Positions 1-8,959 of a DNA stretch of 38,806 bases are shown here, piece after piece. This DNA comes from a bacterium (GTDB taxonomy: Bacteria; Auribacterota; UBA3054). The stretch covers positions 1 to 38,806 of the forward strand of contig JAFZID010000110.1 in the NCBI GenBank assembly GCA_017554565.1. The letters run 5' to 3'. Position 1 is the first letter of the stretch. Each line of letters starts with the position of its first letter. The translations under genes and the position numbers were made by a program. Under the pieces are notes generated by a model that had not been told where the DNA came from, did not search any database, and saw nothing but the letters and a program-made list of their open reading frames with translations.

Positions 1-1401
<1,401 letters not shown>

Positions 1402-1428
1402 CAATAAATATAAATAAAAATTAAAATC

Positions 1429-2823
1429 ATGCCTTACACCTGCGATGTTTTCGTCATGGGCGCCGGACCCGGCGGGTACCCGGCCGCCATCAGAGCCGCC
1501 CAGCGCGGACTTAATGTTGTCATAGCCGAAAGGACCGCCGTGGGCGGGACCTGCCTCAACTGGGGCTGCATTCCCACCAAGGCTCTGGTCGCCTCCGCGG
1601 AAGCTTTTCACACCGTGAAAAACGCCGCCGCCTTCGGCGTCTCTAATCCTGAAGGCGCTACCATAGATTATCCAAAAGCCATTGAAAGAAAAGACGGCGT
1701 GGTCAAGAAACTGACGGGCGGCATCGCCCAGCTCCTGAAGGCTCACGGCGTCACCACCATCATGGGCAAGGCGCGCTTCGTCGATCAGAACCATGCGGAA
1801 GTCGAGACCGAAAACGGCATCGAAACGGTGGAATTCAAAAACTGCATCATCGCCACCGGCAGCGAATCCGCCCGTCCCCGCTTCATTCCCTTCGACGATG
1901 AAAGAATAGTGGAGAGCAAAACTTTCCTCGCGCAAACCACCCTCCCCTCCTCCGTCATAATAATCGGCGGCGGCGTGGTGGGCTGCGAATTCGCCGGGAT
2001 CTTGGCGGAATGCGGCACGAAAGTCACGATCGTGGAAATGCTGGACCGTCTCTTGCCCCTTGAAGATCCCGAGATCTCCAAGCACATCCTGAGAGCCTTC
2101 AAGAAGCGCGGCATAAATGTCATGCTGGGCGTCGGCATCTCCGATATTGCGCTAACCGAGACCGGCGTCACCGGCAAGGTCGGCGAAACGACCATCGAAG
2201 CGGAAAAGATGCTGGTGGCCATAGGGCGAGCCATGAATACAAACGACATCGGCCTCGACAGGATCGGCATTGAAACGGAACGCGGCTTCATCGCGGTAAA
2301 CGAAAAGATGCAAACGAAAGTTCCCAACATTTACGCCATCGGCGACATCACCGGCAAGATCCTTTTGGCTCACGTAGCGACCGCCCAAGGCATCGTGGCC
2401 GCGGAAAACTGCGCCGGCGCTGACGAAACCATGGATTACCGCGTGGTGCCCTCTTGCATCTTCACCGTGCCGGAAATCGCCTCCGTCGGCCTCTCCGAAC
2501 CGAAGGCCATTGAAGCAGGACATGAAGTCACGATCGCCCAGTTCCCCATCGGCGCCTTGGGCAAGGCGCTCGCCATGGGCGAAATCGAAGGCTTCTTCAG
2601 ACTCATAGCGGACGCCAAGACCGACGAGCTCTTAGGCGCGCAAGTCATGGGCGCTCACGCCTCCGACATCATAGCGGAACTGGCGCTCGCCATCTCGCAA
2701 AAATTGACCGCCAAGCAACTTGGCGACGTCATCCACGCCCACCCCAGCTTAGCTGAAGGCGTCATGGAAGCGGCCCACGCCATCCACAAACTCTGCGTCC
2801 ACCAGGCCCCTCCCAGGGTATAA
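1429..2823 (+). CDS. lpdA: Dihydrolipoyl dehydrogenase (E3)
   Basis: This FAD flavoprotein re-oxidises dihydrolipoyl groups of 2-oxoacid dehydrogenase complexes or the glycine cleavage system, reducing NAD+. It has an N-terminal FAD Rossmann motif (GAGPGGY, residues 11-17), the redox disulfide motif GGTCLNWGCIPTK (Cys42 and Cys47), a second nucleotide-binding motif (IIGGGVVGCEFA), the FAD-binding AIGD segment, and the C-terminal catalytic His-Glu motif HAHPSLAE (His438, Glu443). At 464 residues it is of normal length. No E1 or E2 gene lies nearby, so its partner complex cannot be told from context. It is the last GC-rich gene before an AT-rich island begins about 100 bases downstream. Confidence 0.97.
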   Translation: MPYTCDVFVMGAGPGGYPAAIRAAQRGLNVVIAERTAVGGTCLNWGCIPTKALVASAEAFHTVKNAAAFGVSNPEGATIDYPKAIERKDGVVKKLTGGIAQLLKAHGVTTIMGKARFVDQNHAEVETENGIETVEFKNCIIATGSESARPRFIPFDDERIVESKTFLAQTTLPSSVIIIGGGVVGCEFAGILAECGTKVTIVEMLDRLLPLEDPEISKHILRAFKKRGINVMLGVGISDIALTETGVTGKVGETTIEAEKMLVAIGRAMNTNDIGLDRIGIETERGFIAVNEKMQTKVPNIYAIGDITGKILLAHVATAQGIVAAENCAGADETMDYRVVPSCIFTVPEIASVGLSEPKAIEAGHEVTIAQFPIGALGKALAMGEIEGFFRLIADAKTDELLGAQVMGAHASDIIAELALAISQKLTAKQLGDVIHAHPSLAEGVMEAAHAIHKLCVHQAPPRV

Positions 2824-2929
2824 AATAAAAACCACAGAAATATATAGTTAATTTATTTTTGTAATCCTTTATAAGTCCGCATAAATTGGGATAGTATTTC
2901 CGATTGTATAGGATCTGAGAGCAAAGCAA

Positions 2930-5554
2930 ATGATTACCAAAAAAAATCTTGAGAAAACGCTTAGGGCTATCGGGTATAGTAAAAATACTAGTGGGAAGGT
3001 GTATAAAAAGAAATTTAAGGCGTTTAATTGCGTTATAGAAGTTGATTTCAAGGGTAATGGCGTTATCAAATATCCTGTTGATAAAGGGATGAAGATTACA
3101 CGAGAAACCATTTGTAATTTTGCCAAAAACGAAAATTTTGTTGTTCTGGAATGCATAACCAGACTCATGGACAAAGGATATCGTCCCGAACATATTGAGT
3201 TGGAAAGAGAATGGGCTTTGGGGCATGAAAGGAAAGGTGGATACGCGGATATTCTCGTGAAAGATGAAGCAGATAAAACGCTTTTTATAATTGAATGCAA
3301 AACAGACGGACCAGAATATAAAAAGGAATACAATAAAACCATCCTTGATGGTGGGCAATTGTTTTCATATTGGCAACAGGAAAGGAACTGTAAATGGCTT
3401 GTACTTTATTCATCTAATTTCGATGGGACAGAGGTTACATATACTACAGATAGCATAGATTGTAGTGACGATAAAAACATTAAAAATCTTGCCGATAAAG
3501 ATCGTTCAATTCGACTATACAAAGATGCACATACGGTCGAAGAACTATTTTCCGCTTGGGATGAAACTTATGAGAAAAAGTTTTGCGGTGATGTTATTTT
3601 CCGTAAAGATTCTCAGGCCTACAATATTGGGGTAAAGCCACGTCAGAAAAAAGATCTTGTAGATTTTACTCCAGATGATAAGATTGTAAATAGATTTGAA
3701 GAGATTCTACGTCACAATAATGTCAGCGACAAGGAGAATGCCTTTAACCGGCTAATTGCACTTTTTATCTGTAAGCTAGTTGATGAAAGCACTAAGGGCG
3801 ATGAAGATGAAGTTGAATTCCAATATAAGCAGGGAACTGATACCTATGAGACACTGCAGGATCGTCTTCAAAGACTTCATCGAGATGGCATGGAAAAATT
3901 CATGCGTGAAAAGATTTACTATATCTCCGCTGACTACCCAGAAAGGCTATTTTCAACGTATACCGGGTCGCAGAGAAAGAAGGCCATCGAGGATCTTAAG
4001 CATACAATCAAAATTTTAAAATTTTATTCTAACAATGACTTTGCCTTCAAAGATGTCCATAACGAAGAATTGTTTTATCAAAACGGAAAGATTCTAGTAG
4101 AAATGGTTCAGCTTTTTGAAAAATACAGAATCGTATACCCTTCAAAACATCAATTCCTCGGGGATTTATTTGAACAGCTTCTTAACAAAGGATTCAAACA
4201 AAACGAAGGCCAATTCTTCACACCGATGCCGATTACTCGCTTTATTTGGGATAGCCTTCCAATAGATAGAATGGTGAAATCAGACAGAGGAACAATATAT
4301 CCAAGAGTTATTGATTACGCCTGCGGAGCAGGACATTTTTTGACTGAAGCTATTGAAGCAATCAATTATCATGCAAAATCACAAGGAAATAATGATTGGG
4401 CAAGAAATAATATTTTTGGTATAGAAAAAGATTATCGTCTTGCCCGCGTTGCTAAAATCTCCTTATTTATGAATGGTGCTGGAGAAGGTAATATAATATT
4501 CGGAGATGGACTTGAAAACGAGCCGGACAAAGGAATTGAAAATGGTATTTTTGATATACTTGTCGCCAATCCTCCCTACTCAGTAAAAGACTTTAAGCAA
4601 CATTTACAGCTTAAAAACAACAAATTCACTCTTCTTGATCGTATAGGAATAAATGGTGGAGAGATAGAAACTCTATTTGTTGAACGCATTGGTCAACTTC
4701 TTAAACCTAATGGGATAGCAGCTGTAGTTCTCCCAAGTTCTATCCTTTCTAATGACAGTGCTAGCTATACAGGAGCTCGCGAACAATTTTTAAAGAACTT
4801 CTTTATACGTGCTATAGTTGCATTTGGATCAAAAACATTCGGAGCTACAGGTACTAACACCGTTGTGATGTTCCTAGAGAAGTTTAAAGAACCTCCTAAA
4901 CAGATAGATTTATTAGCAGATTCCATAGATGCTATTTTTTCCGGAGCAAAACTAAAAGATTGGAAAGATAAGGAAATACTTAAGGCATATACAGAACAGA
5001 TTGAGGTAGACGACGACAGTTACAGACTTTTCTTAACCAAGAAGATCTCTCTTGATGACTTACAAAACAATCATTATTTTCAAATGTATTTGACAGCATT
5101 TGCCAATTCAACCGACACGAAAAATCTACAAAAAACAAAGGCATACAAAAACAAAAGTCGCGAGGAGCAGGAGGCTCTTTACCTTGAGAGATTCTATTCT
5201 TATGCATTGGCAATCGAACGGGAAAAGCTTTTCTATTTTTCTCTGGTATATCGTCAGACTACAGTTATTATTACAGCTCCTACCGAAAACAAGGATCAGA
5301 AGGAATTCCTCGGATATGAATGGTCTAATCGTAAAGGTAATGAAGGAATACAAATTATTTCCAAAGGGGGTAAAATGTATAACGATGCTGACCGATCTGC
5401 CAAGGGAACGCTTGCTGATGTTATTAGAAAATCTTTTAATGGCAAGGCGCTGTCGTTTAGTGAAGAGCAACAAAAATTTGGTTCTATTGTAAACACCAAG
5501 GATATGTTGGATTATTCACGAGTTTCATTTAACAAAGCTATTAGAATAAGTTAA
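2930..5554 (+). CDS. Fused restriction nuclease / N6-adenine DNA methyltransferase
   Basis: This restriction-modification protein of 874 residues probably carries cutting and methylating activities in one chain. The N-terminal part has a PD-(D/E)XK nuclease core as in HsdR N-terminal domains: Asp107 in GGYADILV, then Glu122-x-Lys124 in FIIECKTDG. A helical N6_Mtase-type segment (QNEGQFFTPMPITRFIW) leads into the SAM motif DYACGAGH (462-469) and the catalytic NPPY (547-550). No helicase or translocase motifs are seen, so it is not a standard type I HsdR. The arrangement with a separate specificity subunit directly downstream (15-base gap) resembles type IIB/BcgI-like or type IIG systems. The gene is AT-rich with codon use unlike its neighbours, which suggests horizontal acquisition. 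There is no strong Shine-Dalgarno at the ATG. Recognition sequence and activity are unknown. Confidence 0.9.
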   Translation: MITKKNLEKTLRAIGYSKNTSGKVYKKKFKAFNCVIEVDFKGNGVIKYPVDKGMKITRETICNFAKNENFVVLECITRLMDKGYRPEHIELEREWALGHERKGGYADILVKDEADKTLFIIECKTDGPEYKKEYNKTILDGGQLFSYWQQERNCKWLVLYSSNFDGTEVTYTTDSIDCSDDKNIKNLADKDRSIRLYKDAHTVEELFSAWDETYEKKFCGDVIFRKDSQAYNIGVKPRQKKDLVDFTPDDKIVNRFEEILRHNNVSDKENAFNRLIALFICKLVDESTKGDEDEVEFQYKQGTDTYETLQDRLQRLHRDGMEKFMREKIYYISADYPERLFSTYTGSQRKKAIEDLKHTIKILKFYSNNDFAFKDVHNEELFYQNGKILVEMVQLFEKYRIVYPSKHQFLGDLFEQLLNKGFKQNEGQFFTPMPITRFIWDSLPIDRMVKSDRGTIYPRVIDYACGAGHFLTEAIEAINYHAKSQGNNDWARNNIFGIEKDYRLARVAKISLFMNGAGEGNIIFGDGLENEPDKGIENGIFDILVANPPYSVKDFKQHLQLKNNKFTLLDRIGINGGEIETLFVERIGQLLKPNGIAAVVLPSSILSNDSASYTGAREQFLKNFFIRAIVAFGSKTFGATGTNTVVMFLEKFKEPPKQIDLLADSIDAIFSGAKLKDWKDKEILKAYTEQIEVDDDSYRLFLTKKISLDDLQNNHYFQMYLTAFANSTDTKNLQKTKAYKNKSREEQEALYLERFYSYALAIEREKLFYFSLVYRQTTVIITAPTENKDQKEFLGYEWSNRKGNEGIQIISKGGKMYNDADRSAKGTLADVIRKSFNGKALSFSEEQQKFGSIVNTKDMLDYSRVSFNKAIRIS

Positions 5555-5569
5555 GAAACTGCAGTTGAG

Positions 5570-6178
5570 TTGAAAAGCAAATACACGTTGGAACCATTGG
5601 GAACTGTTTGTGAAATCACTATAGGCGGAACTCCATCCAGAAAGAATCCAAAGTATTTTACAGGGAAAAATTTATGGGTTTCAATAGCAGAAATGCAAGG
5701 GCAAGTAATTACTGACACAAAAGAAAAAATTACAGATAAGGCTATTTTGGATTCTAATGTAAAGCCTATACCTAAAGATACTACATTGTTGAGTTTTAAG
5801 CTTAGTATTGGCAGAGTAGCTATAGCAGGGAAAGAATTGTATACGAACGAGGCAATTGCTGCACTAATCCCAAAAAGTAAGAAAAAAATACTTGATAAAT
5901 ATTTGTATTATTTGTTTAAAAGTAAGCTAATCGATCTTGAAAGTGTCGGTAACAAAGCATTTGGAAAAAGTTTAAATTCAGCGTATCTTCGCGAAGAGGT
6001 TAAGATTCCTGTTCCGCCGATTCCTATTCAAAAGATTATTATTGACGAATGCTCAAAAATAGATAAAGAATTTGAAACAACCCGTATGTCTATTGAAAGC
6101 TATAGGCAAAAAATAGAAAATCTTTTTGAAAAGTTAGATGTTGCTAGCAAGACAGGAGGGCAAACCGAGTCTCTCTGA
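5570..6178 (+). CDS. hsdS: R-M specificity (S) subunit, single target-recognition domain
   Basis: This DNA-recognition subunit partners the preceding nuclease-methyltransferase. The start is TTG, 15 bases after the upstream stop. The 202 residues contain one target-recognition domain (opening LGTVCEITIGGTPSRKNPKYF, with the typical IPVPPIPIQK turn) followed by one coiled-coil spacer helix ending EKLDV. Full type I S subunits have two such halves and about 400 residues, so this is a half-size subunit. DNA just after its stop still encodes recognisable pieces of a second half in other frames, so it is most likely a truncated former two-TRD protein. Half-size S subunits can work as dimers, so it may still be functional. 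Family assignment is firm; activity is not known. Confidence 0.85.
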   Translation: MKSKYTLEPLGTVCEITIGGTPSRKNPKYFTGKNLWVSIAEMQGQVITDTKEKITDKAILDSNVKPIPKDTTLLSFKLSIGRVAIAGKELYTNEAIAALIPKSKKKILDKYLYYLFKSKLIDLESVGNKAFGKSLNSAYLREEVKIPVPPIPIQKIIIDECSKIDKEFETTRMSIESYRQKIENLFEKLDVASKTGGQTESL

Positions 6179-6400
6179 CACATAAAAGTTTAGTGTTTCC
6201 ATCGGGAAGTTTATTCAAGATAAAGAACTTGTTATTAACGGAAAAGCACGTCTATACCGTGCTAATTTTCAGTAACCGATAGGGCAGCTCAAGATAAAGC
6301 GATTGCTAAAATAGAAAAGATTTAAGCAGAGATATTTAAATTAGAAAATCACCTTAAGTCACTTTCTGATAATACAGCCAAAGTTTTCAATATTTTTTAA
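6179..6400 (+). pseudogene. Decayed second TRD of the specificity subunit
   Basis: There is no open reading frame, but short stretches look like S-subunit sequence. From 6186 one frame reads KFSVSIGKFIQDKELVINGK, resembling the opening of a target-recognition domain, before a stop at about 6276. From 6281, in the frame of the intact S subunit, it reads AAQDKAIAKIEKI, then a TAA, then AEIFKLENHLKSLS and NTAKVFNIF to a final stop near 6400. That is the usual C-terminal spacer helix of S subunits. The middle of the TRD is missing. This is best explained by deletion plus frameshift and nonsense mutations. The assignment rests on pattern recognition over short pieces. Confidence 0.65.
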
Positions 6401-6432
6401 CATAACATTTTGTTATTAGGAGCGAACTTCAT

Positions 6433-7170
6433 ATGAAAAAAACAGAAAAGTCGGGGTTCATATATGTTCTAACAAACAAGAGCTTTCACAGAGACAACTG
6501 GATTAAGATTGGATATGCGGAAGACGTGGATAAGCGTGCGAGAGAACTTTCCAACACAGCCTTACCACTTCCATATGAAGTGTATTGCACCTATGAAATC
6601 CCGAGAATACGAGGGAACAAAGATCCGGATAAACTATTGCATAACTTAATCAACAAACTCAATCCCGATCTTCGCATATCTCAAAACAGAGAGTTTTTCG
6701 AAATGTTTCCGTGGGATGCGTATGAGATGCTATTCGCTATAGCACAAATGCATGGCAAAACTGATAAATTGAGACGGAATGAAGAAAATCTTTCTGGGCA
6801 AAATGATCAAAACGATTCTGAATATTCCGTAGAACTATTATTCCCTTCAAATTCAGATAATCGCAATCTCTATGATAAATTTAAAAATGTCATTCTATCT
6901 CTGGACTCATCGCTTGAAGAGACACCAACACAGAATTATGTGGCATTCAAGAAGGGAAAAAGTAATATTGTTTGTTTATGGCCGAAGAGCAACTGGATAG
7001 AGATAGTGTTAAATGCAAAGGTAGGGCAAATTAATGATAAGAATGATATGGTTTATGATATTTCCAACAGAAAATGGTCATCAGAGCAATATGCGTTTAA
7101 ATTCTTTGACGACACAGATGTTGACGCCACAAAGGATTTGATCCAGCAAGTTTTGGACTTAAAGAAATAA
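6433..7170 (+). CDS. GIY-YIG (T5orf172-type) nuclease-like protein with C-terminal DUF5655-like domain
   Basis: The 245-residue protein has two parts. Residues 9-105 match the T5orf172/GIY-YIG fold: FIYVLTN opens the GIY strand, IKIGYAEDVDKRARELS supplies the YIG-like strand and the conserved Arg, and NREFFE carries the expected acidic residue. Residues 145-245 (YDKFKNVILSLDSS ... PKSNWIEIVLNAK ... YDISNRKW ... ATKDLIQQVLDL) resemble DUF5655, a small domain often found at the end of restriction-linked or HEAT-like proteins. The start has a good Shine-Dalgarno (AGGAG, about ten bases upstream). It sits in the same AT-rich island as the R-M genes and ends just before a strong terminator, so it is probably part of the same acquired defence cassette. 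Whether it cleaves DNA is not known. Confidence 0.75.
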   Translation: MKKTEKSGFIYVLTNKSFHRDNWIKIGYAEDVDKRARELSNTALPLPYEVYCTYEIPRIRGNKDPDKLLHNLINKLNPDLRISQNREFFEMFPWDAYEMLFAIAQMHGKTDKLRRNEENLSGQNDQNDSEYSVELLFPSNSDNRNLYDKFKNVILSLDSSLEETPTQNYVAFKKGKSNIVCLWPKSNWIEIVLNAKVGQINDKNDMVYDISNRKWSSEQYAFKFFDDTDVDATKDLIQQVLDLKK

Positions 7171-7206
7171 AACTGCGTATGAGGTAACGAGTTACTACTC
7201 ATAAAC

Positions 7207-7238
7207 AAAAAAGCCCGCGGAACTCCGCGGGCTTTTTT
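7207..7238. terminator. Strong bidirectional terminator closing the AT-rich island
   Basis: A perfect 14-bp stem (arms 7207-7220 and 7225-7238, loop AACT) has six A on the left and six T on the right, so it can act in both directions. It lies between the convergent GIY-YIG gene and the lipoprotein gene. GC-rich DNA resumes right after it. Confidence 0.93.
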
Positions 7239-7259
7239 GTTTCGGCGTTCAAGTGAAAG

Positions 7260-7694
7260 TTATTTCCTTTCCACCTGCGCGCGCTTGTTCATCTGCAAGC
7301 CTCTTTCGGCCAGCGCTTCTTCGCCGCCGATATCGAAGGTGTAGAAGTGGATCATGTCGCGCTTGTTGATGTTGTCCGCGTCCACCACCGCTTCAGGAAT
7401 GCCCCAGACAGCGGAGAAGGGCCAGAACAGCATGTTGACGAAGCCCAGCACAAAGTGCTCGCTGTCGCCGGCGTTGCCGCAGGCCAGATAGAAGTTGCCG
7501 CAACCGGGAAGCAGGTTAAGAAAACCGGCGGCCACGGGGCTGGCGGGTTTTTCCCACAATCCGATCGGATGGTCGATGGTGATGCCCTGGGACTGCAGGC
7601 TTCTGTAAGACTGTTTTTCCTGGATCGAAAGGCCGGAGCAGCCCTGCAGGAAAAGAAGCCCCAACGCCAGCGCGATCAAGAAGTGTTTTTTCAT
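7260..7694 (-). CDS. Conserved small lipoprotein of unknown function
   Basis: The 144-residue protein has a lipoprotein signal peptide with lipobox LQGC (Cys19), so it should be lipidated and membrane-anchored. The mature part has a short hydrophobic Gly/Pro-rich centre (FLNLLPGCGNFYLACG ... FVNMLFWPFSAVWGIPEAV), like small lipoproteins seen in several Gram-negative groups whose function is not established. A good Shine-Dalgarno (AAGGAA) precedes the ATG. The upstream secreted-protein gene ends 23 bases before it, so the two probably share one transcript. No function is proposed. Confidence 0.75.
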   Translation of the reverse strand: MKKHFLIALALGLLFLQGCSGLSIQEKQSYRSLQSQGITIDHPIGLWEKPASPVAAGFLNLLPGCGNFYLACGNAGDSEHFVLGFVNMLFWPFSAVWGIPEAVVDADNINKRDMIHFYTFDIGGEEALAERGLQMNKRAQVERK

Positions 7695-7717
7695 GTTCGT
7701 TCCTTTATTTGTTATTC

Positions 7718-8680
7718 TTATTCTTTCGTGAACCTGAAATAGCAGCCTATGTTGTATTGAGACTTCAAGGTCAGCTTGAACTTGTGGTTCTTCTTGTTGA
7801 GGGAGAACTTAAGAGCAACCTTGGCTCCCTCCACGATCGACGTATTGTCGCAGCAATACTGGTTGCCCTTGTCGATCAAATTAAAGCTCTGACCGCCGTA
7901 CATATCGGGATGCGAGATCCAGCCGTGATAGAAAGACACGGTGCTGTTGTTGAAGGGATCCTTGTCCTGGTTGTAAATATTGCTATTCTTGCCGGAGAAA
8001 GTGTTCTGAACAAGCAGATTCTCGACAAACGGGGAGCCCTCGGAAAATGTTCCCAGGTTGAAATATTTGTTGGCGTAAGTTGGGCCTATCTTGAAAGTCA
8101 GCGTGGTTTTTTTGCGCTTGAAATTCAAACTTACGTCATTGGCTTTAAAATAGGCGTCGGAGCCTTTGGGGATCAGGCAGAAATAGTCGGAAAATATGCT
8201 GCCTTTGCAGCTGATGAAAAATCTGTGCTGACCATCAGCGTCGATCCTTCCCAGCGTCTCGTCCGTCATTACGCCGGCCATCTTAAGCGTGCTCTCCGAT
8301 CCCGACTGATCTATCTTGCAGCCCTTGTTTCCTCCTTTGACTTTGAAGACCATGCCGGTGCCGGCGGCCGGGAAAGCAAAAGGTCCGCCGCCTTCGTAGG
8401 GAGCGTAGCCGCCGGAGGTCCTGCTGTTGAAAATGTAGTATTCGCCCGGTTTCAGTTTTTTGCTCCAGCCGCGGCCGCTGATGTCAGATTCTATTGTGGC
8501 AAGGATCTTGGTGTGGCTGTAATCCTCGCTGATGGAAAACTGGTAGCCCGGGACCGGCAATCCGCTCTCCTCGTCCTGCACTTCTATCAAAAGTTTTCCA
8601 TTGTAATTGATCATGGCGTCGGCGCAAAGAGATCCGAAGGCAGCCAAAAGCCCTAAAAGGAAAAACGTTCTCATCATCAT
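7718..8680 (-). CDS. Secreted protein of unknown function
   Basis: The protein of about 320 residues starts with a hydrophobic signal peptide (TFFLLGLLAAFGSLCADA). I do not recognise its family. The mature part is rich in Gly, aromatic and beta-prone stretches, and the segment at residues 30-75 (LLIEVQDEESGLPVPGYQFSI ... KKLKPGEYYIF) looks like a carboxypeptidase-regulatory-like or SpaA-type beta-sandwich, which is only suggestive. Three ATGs in a row open the frame (8680, 8677, 8674). The GGA of the ribosome site abuts the first, so the third gives the better spacing. An extended -10 promoter lies just upstream. Confidence 0.7.
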   Translation of the reverse strand: MMMRTFFLLGLLAAFGSLCADAMINYNGKLLIEVQDEESGLPVPGYQFSISEDYSHTKILATIESDISGRGWSKKLKPGEYYIFNSRTSGGYAPYEGGGPFAFPAAGTGMVFKVKGGNKGCKIDQSGSESTLKMAGVMTDETLGRIDADGQHRFFISCKGSIFSDYFCLIPKGSDAYFKANDVSLNFKRKKTTLTFKIGPTYANKYFNLGTFSEGSPFVENLLVQNTFSGKNSNIYNQDKDPFNNSTVSFYHGWISHPDMYGGQSFNLIDKGNQYCCDNTSIVEGAKVALKFSLNKKNHKFKLTLKSQYNIGCYFRFTKE

Positions 8681-8706
8681 TCCGTTCAGTTGGTTATCTT
8701 GCCTTT

Positions 8707-8715
8707 ATTATAACA
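8707..8715 (-). promoter_or_regulatory. Extended -10 promoter for the secreted protein / lipoprotein pair
   Basis: On the minus strand the sequence reads TGTTATAAT, a perfect -10 hexamer with the extended TGn element, about 27 bases upstream of the start codon at 8680. No convincing -35 is seen, as is usual for extended -10 promoters. Confidence 0.6.
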
Positions 8716-8752
8716 TATCGACCTATCGTCGCGGAGAGCGGCATACGCCAAA

Positions 8753-8897
8753 GGGAGCATATATCCCCTGCTCACGGACTACGCGCGCCTGGCCTTGATT
8801 TGCGTCCTCCGTGAGTTCGCAGGCGATAGAATCATGTGCCCGTAAGCAAACTCAGCGAAGCTTGTTTGCCAAGGGCATATGATTTATCGCCTGCGAA
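8753..8897. repeat. Cluster of three adjacent hairpins in an intergenic region
   Basis: This is the main content of the 279-base gap 8681-8959. Three inverted repeats lie end to end. A small one has arms AGGGA and TCCCC-like (about 8753-8769). A second has arms CTCACGGA and TCCGTGAG (8771-8815). A long imperfect one (8816-8897) has outer arms TTCGCAGGCGAT and ATCGCCTGCGAA that continue inward with ATCAT/ATGAT, TGCCC/GGGCA and GCAAAC/GTTTGC pairing. There is no T-tract, so it is not a simple terminator. It could be a REP/MITE-type palindromic element or a structured RNA. No coding potential is seen. Confidence 0.7.
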
Positions 8898-8914
8898 ATA
8901 ATGGGCGGTTATGA

Positions 8915-8920
8915 TATAAT
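8915..8920 (+). promoter_or_regulatory. Candidate -10 element for the dapL operon
   Basis: A perfect TATAAT lies 40 bases before the dapL start and just beyond the long hairpin. The region where a -35 would sit overlaps the hairpin's right arm (8892-8897) and has no good match, so the call rests on the -10 alone. Confidence 0.45.
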
Positions 8921-8959
8921 GACAAATAGTTTAATCTGCAATAGAACTTAAGGAACACT

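Noticed and set aside
2824-7260. Prophage or transposon carrying the R-M genes
   Set aside because: No integrase, transposase, target-site duplication or terminal repeats were seen at the borders.
8753-8897. tRNA or known riboswitch
   Set aside because: No cloverleaf, TTC-arm or recognised riboswitch core could be traced; only inverted repeats are supported.
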